DNA from: Solirubrobacterales bacterium
Lineage (GTDB): Bacteria > Actinomycetota > Thermoleophilia > Solirubrobacterales > 70-9
Assembly: GCA_023958085.1 (NCBI GenBank)
Contig: JAMLGI010000001.1
Location: forward strand, 434,001-498,000
DNA length: 64,000 nt
Reading direction: 5' to 3'
In this document: positions 20,382 to 29,264 of the stretch, one piece after another
Layout: each line of letters begins with the position of its first letter
Numbering within the stretch: the stretch's first letter is position 1
Notes under the pieces: generated by a model
What the model was told of the DNA's origin: nothing
The model's database searches: none
The model's input: the letters and a program-made list of their open reading frames with translations, nothing else
Translations under genes and position numbers: made by a program

Positions 20382-21263
20382 CTAGCCGGGCTTGATCTCG
20401 AACCGAAGCTCGGTCGTACGAGTCGTGTTGGCCGACTCGTCGGTCGCCCGGAACACGGCCACATACTGACCGGATCGAGGCGACGGGAAGGTGGCCGAAC
20501 GGGCCCCGAAACGGACCAGGTTCTGACCCACATGGGCCTGCCACTCCGAGTACCCGGCATAGGTTCGAACCCGCTTCACGAACACCTTTTTTCTGGTGCG
20601 GACCACCTTGACCCGGACCTTGCCGCCCCTGCCCCGAACCCGTTTCGTGCGCTTGACGGTCTTCCAGCGGTACTGCGGGACCAGACGGTAGTAGTCAACC
20701 TCGGCAATGCCCCGCTCCCCGATCGAAAAGCGGAGGCCGATCCCCTTGCCCCGCGGTCCGATCACAGCGGGACCCGGGTTCATGCCGTCCCGGGTGAAGA
20801 AGACATCATCGATGATCGGCGCGTCGAGATCGTAGTTCAGCACCGGGGGTGGACCGGGGTCGGATTCCGGGTCTCCGGGAGTGTTGCTGACAGTGACCGT
20901 GCCCCGGACCGAACTGTGGACCTTGCAGACGAACAGGTAGGTGCCCGGCTGGTCAAAGGTCACCCTGTACTGGCGGCCGAGTGACTGAAACGGAACGTTG
21001 GTCTGCGGGTCGGAATCCCACTGGGTTGCGTTCGGGGCCTGGCCGGTGACCGAGTGCTGCAGATCGGGCCCGATGAAGTCCCAGGTGACCGACTCCCCGA
21101 GGTTCACCTCGGCGTCCTTCGACCACTTGAAGTCACCCAGCGAGATCCGGGTGCTGTTGGCCCCCGCCACGGCCGGGGCCAGGCCGGCAAGCCCGACCAG
21201 GGCAACGAGCCCGACCAGCAGGGCCGTCAGGCGGCCACCGGAGATCAGTCGACCAGGTACCAC
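20382..21263 (-). CDS. Secreted cupredoxin-type protein
   Basis: 293 residues. Signal peptide about 1-34 (LTALLVGLVALVGLAGLAPAVAGA). A plastocyanin-like domain lies at about 35-130: FKWSKDAEVNLGESVTWDF, LQHSVTG (first His) and TYLFVCKVHSSVRGTVTV (Cys and second His). The usual axial Met position, three residues after the second His, is Val. The rest is a basic beta-rich region with KRTKRVRGRGGKVRVKVVRT and a C-terminal beta domain. The frame overlaps the upstream multicopper oxidase end by 19 bp, so it belongs to the same operon. Likely an extracellular electron carrier or copper binder. Confidence 0.75.
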   Translation of the reverse strand: MVPGRLISGGRLTALLVGLVALVGLAGLAPAVAGANSTRISLGDFKWSKDAEVNLGESVTWDFIGPDLQHSVTGQAPNATQWDSDPQTNVPFQSLGRQYRVTFDQPGTYLFVCKVHSSVRGTVTVSNTPGDPESDPGPPPVLNYDLDAPIIDDVFFTRDGMNPGPAVIGPRGKGIGLRFSIGERGIAEVDYYRLVPQYRWKTVKRTKRVRGRGGKVRVKVVRTRKKVFVKRVRTYAGYSEWQAHVGQNLVRFGARSATFPSPRSGQYVAVFRATDESANTTRTTELRFEIKPG

Positions 21264-22321
21264 CCGCTCATCCCTTCATGGAGATGGGAGAAAACGTGAC
21301 AGTGGTAGAGCCAGCGACCGGGGTTGTCCTCCTTGAAGCGGACCCGGAACGAGTCCCCGGGACCGAAGGTCTTGTTGTCGATCATCACCCCGTTCTCCTC
21401 CCAGCGGTGGCCGTGGAGGTGAAAGGTGTGGAAGTCGTTGTCCATCCCGTAGACGTGGATCGCCACGTCATCCCCGACCGTCGCCCGCATCGTGGTCGTG
21501 TTGCCGGTGAAGGCCCGGCCGTTGATCGCGAAGAAGGCCTGACGCAGCTCGCGGAAGACCGCAGGTGAAAAGTTGTGGAAGGCCAGGAAGTACTCCCGGT
21601 CGGGCGGTGGTTCGTTCGGATCGCGGATCACCAGCGGCCCGAAGAGGCCCTTGTAGAGCGGCAGCGGATCGAGCGGTCCGTGGTCGTGGTAAAGCCAGGT
21701 CCCCTGGGTTCCCTCGGGGCATTCCCAGACGTAGGTGAAGGTCTGGCCGCGCTGGACGAATCCGCCCGGATCGGTCCACCATCCCTTGTAGGAGCCGTCC
21801 ATCTCCATCGCGTAGAAGGCGCCGTGGGGATGCATCGTGACCGGTCCGGGGGTGAGATTCCTGAAGTTGACGACCAGGGTGTCGCCGACCGTTGCGTCGA
21901 GAAGCGGTCCCGGGATCGTCGGGGTCTTGGTCAGCGGCTTGCCGAAACCGGGAGTCCAGGCCCGGTAGCCGTAGGCGGAGACGGTGGAGCGGCCCTTGCG
22001 CTTCAGGCTGGACCACATCATCTCGTCCCGCTTCTTCGGGATCACGTTCCACTTCATCGGTTCCGCGGTGATCCAGTACTCCTTGCGGTTACCCGGGATC
22101 GAGGCGTTGCTGATCGGCGGGTTCTTGCCGGCGGCCTTGACCTTCGGCGGGACCGGGATCTTGCGGGAAAGCTTCCCGATGTCGGTGCCGCCGTCGACCT
22201 TGAACTGCTTGCCGCCGATGCTGCAGAGCAGGGCGGCACCGCCAACCCCGAGGAAGCTGCGCCGGCTGACCGGCTCAAGGCTGAAACCGTTCTCTTCGCT
22301 TTCGGGCGGGTCCTGGCTCAT
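21245..22321 (-). CDS. Tat-exported multicopper oxidase
   Basis: 358 residues from the ATG at 22321, which overlaps the preceding stop as ATGA. Twin-arginine signal: SRRSFLGVGGAALLCSIGG. All four copper-binding motifs are present: MHPHGAFYAME, WLYHDHGPLDPL, HTFHLHGHRW and WLYHCHVFSHLHEGM, giving the type 1 and trinuclear ligands. The length is short for a three-domain laccase and suggests a two-domain type. It would oxidise a substrate or cuprous ion with oxygen outside the membrane. Neighbouring cupredoxins are likely electron partners. Confidence 0.88.
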   Translation of the reverse strand: MSQDPPESEENGFSLEPVSRRSFLGVGGAALLCSIGGKQFKVDGGTDIGKLSRKIPVPPKVKAAGKNPPISNASIPGNRKEYWITAEPMKWNVIPKKRDEMMWSSLKRKGRSTVSAYGYRAWTPGFGKPLTKTPTIPGPLLDATVGDTLVVNFRNLTPGPVTMHPHGAFYAMEMDGSYKGWWTDPGGFVQRGQTFTYVWECPEGTQGTWLYHDHGPLDPLPLYKGLFGPLVIRDPNEPPPDREYFLAFHNFSPAVFRELRQAFFAINGRAFTGNTTTMRATVGDDVAIHVYGMDNDFHTFHLHGHRWEENGVMIDNKTFGPGDSFRVRFKEDNPGRWLYHCHVFSHLHEGMSGWYLVD

Positions 22322-22989
22322 GGAGTCACCGTGACGTTGAGGATCTGGGTTTTCTGATGAAGGGAGCATCGAAACTGATACACGCCGGGAACGGTAAAGG
22401 TGCGCTGGAAGGTGGTCCCTTCGGTGGCGGTGCCGCCCATCTCGAAGTCAAAGGGGCTGACCCCCTTCGGGTGCGACCAGAGGCTCACGTTGTGGGCCGA
22501 GTCCCGGTTGTCGGGATCCCAGACGAAGCGGACCGCCTCACCGGTCTTGATCTCGAGACTCGTCTCCGGGTTCTCCCGGCCGGCCCAGGTGTCGCGGATC
22601 CCGTCCCGGATCGGCAGGAAACAGCTCGACTGGATCACGTCACAGCCGTTGTCGGTGACCCAGACCTCGTGGATCGCGGTCGGCGCAACCGGTTTCACCG
22701 GCCGTGGCTTTGCCGTCTGGCGCCGGGCAATCCGGCGGTACTTGGCCTTGACCCGCTTGACACAACGCAGGCGCTTCACCTTGACCCGAACCGTGCGACA
22801 CCGCTTGAGCTCCCGGTCCCGGGCCTTCTTCTGGGCCGGCTTCAGACCCTTGAGTCCGGTGGCTGCGACAGACCCGGCGGTCGATCCGGGCCCGGCGGGC
22901 GCCGTCGAAGCGACGGCGACCTCGCCCGCGCCGGCCCAGAGAAGGACCAACGCGAACGCTGTCGCGAATGTCAGCCGGGCCTTTTCCAA
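22318..22989 (-). CDS. Secreted cupredoxin-domain protein with basic Cys segment
   Basis: 223 residues. Signal peptide about 1-28. A Lys/Arg-rich segment with two cysteines (about 48-95: RELKRCRTVRVKVKRLRCVK) is followed by a blue-copper domain (about 105-223). Ligands visible: His in SAHNVSLWSHPKGVSPF, Cys and His in YQFRCSLHQKTQILNV. The expected axial Met is replaced by Thr, with Gln next to it. The basic Cys segment resembles those in the two upstream genes of the operon. Start is 17 bp below the preceding gene. Confidence 0.8.
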   Translation of the reverse strand: MEKARLTFATAFALVLLWAGAGEVAVASTAPAGPGSTAGSVAATGLKGLKPAQKKARDRELKRCRTVRVKVKRLRCVKRVKAKYRRIARRQTAKPRPVKPVAPTAIHEVWVTDNGCDVIQSSCFLPIRDGIRDTWAGRENPETSLEIKTGEAVRFVWDPDNRDSAHNVSLWSHPKGVSPFDFEMGGTATEGTTFQRTFTVPGVYQFRCSLHQKTQILNVTVTP

Positions 22990-23005
22990 GCCTTCCTTCC
23001 GCGGC

Positions 23006-23578
23006 CTACTTCGAGACCTGGACGTCCATCGTCATGCCGGCGTGGAGCGAGCAGAACAGGTTGTAGGTGCCGGGCGTCTTGAACTGGCGCTTGAAGGTGC
23101 CACCCGGGCCGCTCATGACCGAAGACTCGTAGTCGAACGGGCTGACCCCGGCCGGACCGCTCATCAGGCTCACGTTGTGACCCTCCGGGCTGGTCGAGAA
23201 CTTCCAGTCCCACTTGATCCAGTCGTAGGCCTTGAGGTTGACCAGGGACGGTGCGTAGTAGTCGTCCATCACGTCGACCTCGACCGTCTTGCCGCTCGGC
23301 GGCTTCGGCTTGGTCCGGGCCAGCTTCGCGTACTTCTTGTTGACCTTCTTGATGCAGGCCTTGCGCTTCTTGGCGTTGCGCTGCTTCTTGCACTTCTTCA
23401 GCGCCTTCGCCTTGGCCTTCTTCTGCTTCTTGGTGAGCGCGCTGGTGGTGGCGGTGGCCGAGCTCGAAGCTCCTTCCGACGCCGCGCTGGCGGCGGTGGT
23501 GCCGATCGCTCCCGCGATCAGCACCACCACCAGCGCAACCCACATACCCTGCATCCGCTTGATGAGTGTGGTCTTCAT
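23006..23578 (-). CDS. Secreted cupredoxin-domain protein with basic Cys segment
   Basis: 190 residues. Signal peptide about 1-33 (MWVALVVVLIAGAIGTTAAS). A strongly basic segment (about 50-90: KALKKCKKQRNAKKRKACIK) carries a Cys pair. The C-terminal blue-copper domain has a complete ligand set: His in PEGHNVSLMSG and Cys-His-Met in LFCSLHAGMTM. It is close in domain order to the next gene (22318-22989). A secreted one-electron carrier is likely. Confidence 0.82.
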   Translation of the reverse strand: MKTTLIKRMQGMWVALVVVLIAGAIGTTAASAASEGASSSATATTSALTKKQKKAKAKALKKCKKQRNAKKRKACIKKVNKKYAKLARTKPKPPSGKTVEVDVMDDYYAPSLVNLKAYDWIKWDWKFSTSPEGHNVSLMSGPAGVSPFDYESSVMSGPGGTFKRQFKTPGTYNLFCSLHAGMTMDVQVSK

Positions 23579-23605
23579 CTCTTCCTTTTCCCTGGCTCGC
23601 TCAGA

Positions 23606-25489
23606 TCACGGACCGCAAACGGCCGGGTCGGTCCGCTTCTCGGTGTAGCCCGGGAATGCGGGATGGAACTGGTTCGGCCCGGTCGGCGTCACCGGCGTGT
23701 GCCACGAGCACTCCTGCTGGTCGGGCGGGTTCTGGCCCGCGTAACCGAGCACGGTGTCCGGGTTCATCACCACGTTGAGATCGCCGTCGACCTCCACCTG
23801 GATGCCCTGGGTGATGTCGAAGCTCGAGGTGTTCTTGTTGAACGCCCTCGGGGGCTTCGGTTCACAGGACGGGTAGAGCTGGGCCTGGGTCTTCGTGCCG
23901 GGAGAACCGAACTTGGCTCCCAGGACGTAGGTGACGCCACCCGAGGCAACGTTGCCGGACCAGCAGTTGCCACCACCGGTGTTGTCGGTCATGAAGTCGG
24001 TCCCGTTCGGGTCGACTCCGTCGCGGCCCATCTTGTTGCCGGTGAAGTGGTTGTTCAGGTTCTTGCCGTCGTCATCCACGTTGGCGACAACATCGAACGG
24101 CTGGAACACCGGTGCCGAGAAGGTGGCTGCGCCCCACTTCTCGTTGCCGAAGATGTTGTTGTCGTAGACCTCGATGCCGTCGTTGCCGAACAGCATCACG
24201 CCGACCCCGGTCGGGAAGTTGACCGGTGCGCCGAGCAGTTCACCGAGACCACCGGAGACGGTGTGGAAGCTGGTGCCGCCACAGGTCGCCGGAGCCACGC
24301 CGGTGCAGTAGTAGTTGTAGTTGTTCCAGAACACGTCGTTGTCGTGGATCTTCATCCAGCCGGCGGGCTCGAACTTCTCCGAGTCCAGCGTGTTCGGGAC
24401 GATCCCGGCGCCGTTGTTGTACCAGGCCGAGTTCTTGATCTCGACGTACTTCGAGTTGGTGCCGGAGTAGCCGAGGGTGTTCTGGAAGGCCTCGACGTTG
24501 TCGAGAACCGCCCACTTCGGGTTGGCCTGGCAGGGCTTCGGGTTGGAGCCCCGGTTGTTCCAGAGGGGATCGTCACACGGGGTCTCACCGATGTAGAAGC
24601 CGGAGTCGCCGGTGTTCCAGGCCTTCGAGTTCTCCATCAGCCCGCCGAAGCAGTTCCGGGCGAACAGTCCGTAGGCCCGGGTGTCGTTGGCGAGCAGGTT
24701 GTCCATCACGTAGTCCTCGCAACGCTCGCCGTAGGCGGGGTTGGTCGAGGCCCAGACGAACCAGACGTTGTTCTTGTAGTGCTGGCCCCACATGTTCTTC
24801 ATCTTGAAGTTCTTGACGTTGCGGGCCTCGATCGCGTTCTGGGCCGGCTTGGTCGCGTCGTCACCCTCCTGCCAGAAGGGGTCGTTGCCCTTGACGATCG
24901 TCTTCGCGTTGGTGCCTTCGAGCAGAACCTGGCGCGCATCCTTCAGCGGCTTCTTGGCCTTGGTCACACCCATGATGGTCATGCCGTCGAAGTCCCGCTT
25001 CAGCTTGGTCTTCTCGGTGTAGACGAACACACCCTCGACGTAGGTGCCCGGCTGGACCCGGACCACGGCGTCGTGGCGCTTGGTCTTGAACTGCCAGGTG
25101 CCGGCCGCGTTGGCGCCGTTCTGGACGGTGCGGTACTTGCAGCCGTGCTTGCAGACGTCGAAGTAGCGGGCCTGCTCCTTCTTCAGGGCGCCCTTGGCCT
25201 TCGCCAGAGCCCTCCGGGCCGCGCGGGTCTGCTTCTTCGTGGTGCTGCAACGCTTGCGGGCGTTGCGCTTGGCCTTGCCCTTCGCCTTGCGCACCTTCTT
25301 GCAGGTTGCCTTCTGCTTCTTGACGGCCTTGTTGACCCGCTTCTGGGCCTTCTTGACCTTGGCCGTGAGCTGCGCCTCGCTGGCGCTTGAGTTCGCGCCG
25401 TCGGCCGCGGATGCAACCGCCGTCAGGCCGAACATGGCCACCAGGAAGGCCGCCATCAGGCCGACCAAAACACCAAAACGTTGCTTCAT
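23606..25489 (-). CDS. Secreted right-handed beta-helix protein
   Basis: 627 residues from the ATG at 25489 with TTAGGAGAG just upstream. Signal peptide about 1-30 (VGLMAAFLVAMFGLTAVASA). A basic Cys segment (about 45-115, QKATCKKVRKAKGKAKRNAR and on) precedes a parallel beta-helix with repeated short N-rich turns (NVKNFKMKNMWG, KYVEIKNSAWYNNGAGI, GIEVYDNNIFGN). About twelve cysteines suggest disulfides. No catalytic set is recognised, so lyase activity is not claimed. It is the first gene of the secreted copper-protein operon; a nosD/copper-periplasmic-type role is conceivable but not shown. Confidence 0.78.
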   Translation of the reverse strand: MKQRFGVLVGLMAAFLVAMFGLTAVASAADGANSSASEAQLTAKVKKAQKRVNKAVKKQKATCKKVRKAKGKAKRNARKRCSTTKKQTRAARRALAKAKGALKKEQARYFDVCKHGCKYRTVQNGANAAGTWQFKTKRHDAVVRVQPGTYVEGVFVYTEKTKLKRDFDGMTIMGVTKAKKPLKDARQVLLEGTNAKTIVKGNDPFWQEGDDATKPAQNAIEARNVKNFKMKNMWGQHYKNNVWFVWASTNPAYGERCEDYVMDNLLANDTRAYGLFARNCFGGLMENSKAWNTGDSGFYIGETPCDDPLWNNRGSNPKPCQANPKWAVLDNVEAFQNTLGYSGTNSKYVEIKNSAWYNNGAGIVPNTLDSEKFEPAGWMKIHDNDVFWNNYNYYCTGVAPATCGGTSFHTVSGGLGELLGAPVNFPTGVGVMLFGNDGIEVYDNNIFGNEKWGAATFSAPVFQPFDVVANVDDDGKNLNNHFTGNKMGRDGVDPNGTDFMTDNTGGGNCWSGNVASGGVTYVLGAKFGSPGTKTQAQLYPSCEPKPPRAFNKNTSSFDITQGIQVEVDGDLNVVMNPDTVLGYAGQNPPDQQECSWHTPVTPTGPNQFHPAFPGYTEKRTDPAVCGP

Positions 25490-25717
25490 CTCTCTCCTAA
25501 GCAGATTTTCTCGCCCACGCCGAATGCGCGGTGCGCCCAACCAGAAAGAGTAAACCAACCGTGAACAAAAGGTTGCGGTCGATGACCTCCCGTGTTCACG
25601 AAGAACCGTGCCGGGTCCGGTCGGACCTCACGCCCGGGGGGTTTGCCGGTCTGATCGCGAGGAGCAGGTCTGGCGGCAGGACACGCCGTCGTGGCTCCCA
25701 GGCGTACACTCCTCGTC

Positions 25718-27475
25718 ATGCCTCACGACTACGACTGGGTGATCGTCGGTTCCGGTTTCGGTGGCAGCGTCTCCGCACTTCGGCTTGCGGAAAAGGGGTA
25801 CAGGGTGGCGGTGATCGAGGTCGGGAACCGCTTCGAGGATGACGACTTCGCCCGCTCCACATGGGATCTGCGTCGCTACTTCTGGATGCCGAAGCTGGGA
25901 CTCCGGGGGATCGCCCGGATGACCCTGTTCAAGGATGTGTTCGCGCTTTCCGGCAGCGGGGTTGGCGGCGGCAGCCTCGGCTACGCCAACACCCTCTACC
26001 GGCCGCGGCCGGCCTTCTACACCGATCCTCAGTGGGGCGATCTGGCTGACTGGGAAAAGGAGCTCGGCCCCCACTACATGACCGCCGAACGGATGCTCGG
26101 TGTGACCCTGTACCGGGACGAGGGTCCGGCCGACAGGCTGCTCCACCGCTACGCCGCCGAGATCGGGGCCGACGGCACTTACGCCCACACCCAGGTCGGC
26201 GTCTTCTTCGGCGAGCCCGAGGTGACCGTGCCCGACCCGTACTTCGACGGTGAGGGGCCGGATCGCACCGGCTGCATCAAGTGTGGCCGCTGCATGGTCG
26301 GCTGCCCCTACAACGCGAAGAACACGCTGGTCAAGAACTATCTCCATTTCGCCGAGAAGCTCGGGGTGAAGGTGTTTCCCGGAAGGCAGGTCACAGCGAT
26401 CCGCCCGCTGACCGTGGACGGCCGGGAGGACCCGCACGGAGCCGACGGCAGCCACGGCTTCCGGCTCCACACCCAACGCTCGGGGGCGGTCCTCCGGTAC
26501 GGCCGGTCGAGCCTGACCGCAGCCCGGGTGATCGTCTCGGCCGGGGCGATCGGCACCAACAACCTGCTGGCCAACTGTCGCCACAACGGTGATCTGCCCG
26601 GGCTCTCCCCGAGGGTCGGCTACATGGTCCGCACCAACTCGGAGTCGATCCAGGCGGTCACCGCCCCGGACGACCGGGTCGATTTCAGCGAATCGGTGGC
26701 GATCACCTCCAGCATCTATCCGGATCCCGACACCCACATCGAGGTGGTCACCTACGGCAAGGCGGGCGGCGCGGTCTCCCGGCTGTTCACGGTGATGACC
26801 GGCGAGGGAACCCGGGTGACCCGGCCCCTCAAGTGGCTGGCGGCGATGGTCCGCCATCCCCTTGACACCCTGAAGGTCGTGTTCAAACTCCGCCACTGGT
26901 CGCAGCGAACGGTGGTGCTGCTCGTGATGCAGTCGATCGACGCCCACATGCGGCTGAAGCCGATCCGGAAGCTGTTCGGCAAGGGGGTCCGACTCCAGAC
27001 CGAGCAGGATCCGGACAACCCCAACCCGACCTTCATCCAGGCGGCCGAGGATGTGACCAGATGGTTCGCGAAGGAGACCGGCGGGGTTGCCCAGAGCGCT
27101 CTGGCCGAGTCAATGTTCAACATCCCCACCACCGCCCACTTTCTTGGCGGAGCGGTGGTCGGTGCCGGACCGGAAAGCGGGGTGATTGACGCCGACAACC
27201 GTGTGTTCGGCTACGAGAACCTGATGGTCTGCGACGGTTCGGCGGTCCCGGCCAACCCGGGCGTGAACCCGAGCCTGACGATCACCGCGATGACCGAACG
27301 GGCGATGAGCAAGATCCCGATGGCGGACGGCCGGGATGAGCCGCTGCATCTGCCGGACTCGGCCCGGCCCGCCCGGACCGCGGAAACGGTCGAGACGATC
27401 AGTCAGTCCGAGCCGGTTCCCGGCAAGCCGACCAGGCCGTCCGGCCCGGCCGACACCTGGACCCAGATCGAGTAG
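25718..27475 (+). CDS. GMC-type FAD oxidoreductase with ferredoxin-like Cys motif
   Basis: 585 residues from the ATG at 25718. FAD-binding WVIVGSGFGGSVSALRLAEK at the N-terminus and the C-terminal GMC signature FGYENLMVCDGSAVPANPGVNP with the active-site HFLGGAVVG segment. The family includes cholesterol oxidases and alcohol dehydrogenases. Residues about 195-206 read CIKCGRCMVGCPYNAK, which has CXXCXXCXXXCP spacing as in 4Fe-4S ferredoxins. The substrate is unknown; a sterol or long-chain alcohol is plausible. It stands alone between two divergent or convergent neighbours. Confidence 0.85.
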   Translation: MPHDYDWVIVGSGFGGSVSALRLAEKGYRVAVIEVGNRFEDDDFARSTWDLRRYFWMPKLGLRGIARMTLFKDVFALSGSGVGGGSLGYANTLYRPRPAFYTDPQWGDLADWEKELGPHYMTAERMLGVTLYRDEGPADRLLHRYAAEIGADGTYAHTQVGVFFGEPEVTVPDPYFDGEGPDRTGCIKCGRCMVGCPYNAKNTLVKNYLHFAEKLGVKVFPGRQVTAIRPLTVDGREDPHGADGSHGFRLHTQRSGAVLRYGRSSLTAARVIVSAGAIGTNNLLANCRHNGDLPGLSPRVGYMVRTNSESIQAVTAPDDRVDFSESVAITSSIYPDPDTHIEVVTYGKAGGAVSRLFTVMTGEGTRVTRPLKWLAAMVRHPLDTLKVVFKLRHWSQRTVVLLVMQSIDAHMRLKPIRKLFGKGVRLQTEQDPDNPNPTFIQAAEDVTRWFAKETGGVAQSALAESMFNIPTTAHFLGGAVVGAGPESGVIDADNRVFGYENLMVCDGSAVPANPGVNPSLTITAMTERAMSKIPMADGRDEPLHLPDSARPARTAETVETISQSEPVPGKPTRPSGPADTWTQIE

Positions 27476-27500
27476 CCCGACCGAACCGGGCGAATCTGGA

Positions 27501-28532
27501 TCAGTCTTTCTTCAGCTGCTTGACGTCGGCATTGAGTTCATCCACGCCGATCGGGCCTTCGATCCGCTGCCTGACCTTGCCGTCCCGGCCGATCAGGAAC
27601 ATCCAGGGTTCCGACTGGAGCCCGAACGCCTCGAGCTGGGGGCGGATGCCCTTGGTCGGGTCGTTCTCCTTGTAGACCTCGTTGTGGATGAAGACCACGT
27701 CCTCACCGGTTTCGGCCTTGACCTGCTCGGCCACGTCAACCACCGGTCCGCAGACCTTCGACTGGCAGAGCGCCGGGGTGGCAAAGACCAGGACCACCGG
27801 TTTCTTGCCCAGGACCTGCTTGAGGCTCTGGTCGTGCATGTTCGAAGGGGGCTGGCGGGTGTCGATCTTCGAGAGGTCGCCACCGACTTCGTCCTTGGTC
27901 GGGGTCGCGATCTTCGGGGCCTTCTGGCCCACCCTGATCACCTCGGGCTGGGCGCCGACGTTGAGGCTCGGAACCCGGGTGGCGTCGAAGCCACTGCCGT
28001 CCTTGATCAGGGCGATCACGTGCCAGGGGCCGGGTTGGCCCAGCCTGACGTCGTTGACCACGTAGAAGGAGGTTGCTTCGCCCTCACCGCCGGCGCCCTG
28101 CGACCGGAAGGCCGCTTTGGTCTCCAGCGAAACCAGCTTCGCCGGCAGTGGCCCCTCGACCCTCGAGGTCGGGGTCTTGGCGAAGTAGAGGGCGACCTCG
28201 GCGTCATCGACCTGGGTGCGGTCAGCCTCGAAGACCCCGAACGGGTAGCGGTTCTTGCCGACCTCGAACACGCTGGCGGCCGGAGCCACGACCAGGTCGG
28301 TCGGAGTCTGGGCGGTCAGGACCTGCTCGATCGTCTTGCCCTCGGCCGACGGGAAGTCGGAGGCGGGCGGTGCGGCAGTGGGCTCAGACTGATCGGACGA
28401 ACCGCCGCAGCCGATCGCGACAAAGCCGAAGGCGAGAGCCGCGAACAGCACGATGGCGGGAGCGGCGAACCGCCGGATTCGGGGTGAAGGAGGTGTGATC
28501 ACCCATCGGAAAATACCTGACCGCGCCACCAC
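27501..28532 (-). CDS. Thioredoxin-like lipoprotein
   Basis: 343 residues. A lipoprotein signal ends at AIGCGGSSD (Cys about 42). The central region is poorly conserved. A thioredoxin-fold domain occupies about 200-343: KKPVVLVFATPALCQSKVCGPVVDVAEQ, FIHNEVYKEN, PWMFLIGRDGKVRQRIEG. The two cysteines are spaced CX4C rather than CXXC, so it may bind metal or act as a peroxiredoxin/Sco-like protein. It is anchored outside the membrane. The start could also lie a few codons downstream. Confidence 0.75.
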   Translation of the reverse strand: MVARSGIFRWVITPPSPRIRRFAAPAIVLFAALAFGFVAIGCGGSSDQSEPTAAPPASDFPSAEGKTIEQVLTAQTPTDLVVAPAASVFEVGKNRYPFGVFEADRTQVDDAEVALYFAKTPTSRVEGPLPAKLVSLETKAAFRSQGAGGEGEATSFYVVNDVRLGQPGPWHVIALIKDGSGFDATRVPSLNVGAQPEVIRVGQKAPKIATPTKDEVGGDLSKIDTRQPPSNMHDQSLKQVLGKKPVVLVFATPALCQSKVCGPVVDVAEQVKAETGEDVVFIHNEVYKENDPTKGIRPQLEAFGLQSEPWMFLIGRDGKVRQRIEGPIGVDELNADVKQLKKD

Positions 28533-28544
28533 GACCCGGAATCA

Positions 28545-28590
28545 GGGTGGGCACGCATACCGTCAAATGGACCGGTATGCATGCCCACCC
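28545..28590. terminator. 18-bp hairpin behind sodA
   Basis: GGGTGGGCACGCATACCG (28545-28562) pairs with 28573-28590 with one mismatch and a 10-nt loop. It lies 11 bp beyond the superoxide dismutase stop and just upstream of the thioredoxin-like gene. No T-run follows. Confidence 0.7.
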
Positions 28591-28601
28591 TCGGAGGAGG
28601 G

Positions 28602-29216
<615 letters not shown>

Positions 29217-29264
29217 TCCTCGCCTGGAAGGCAGTTGGGGGGTTGGACTGTCACTTACCCAATC

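Noticed and set aside
22400-25390. 996-codon plus-strand open frame opposite the copper operon
   Set aside because: Antisense shadow of the beta-helix and cupredoxin genes; its low-complexity Leu/Val/Arg runs mirror Lys-rich and Asp-rich codons of the other strand.
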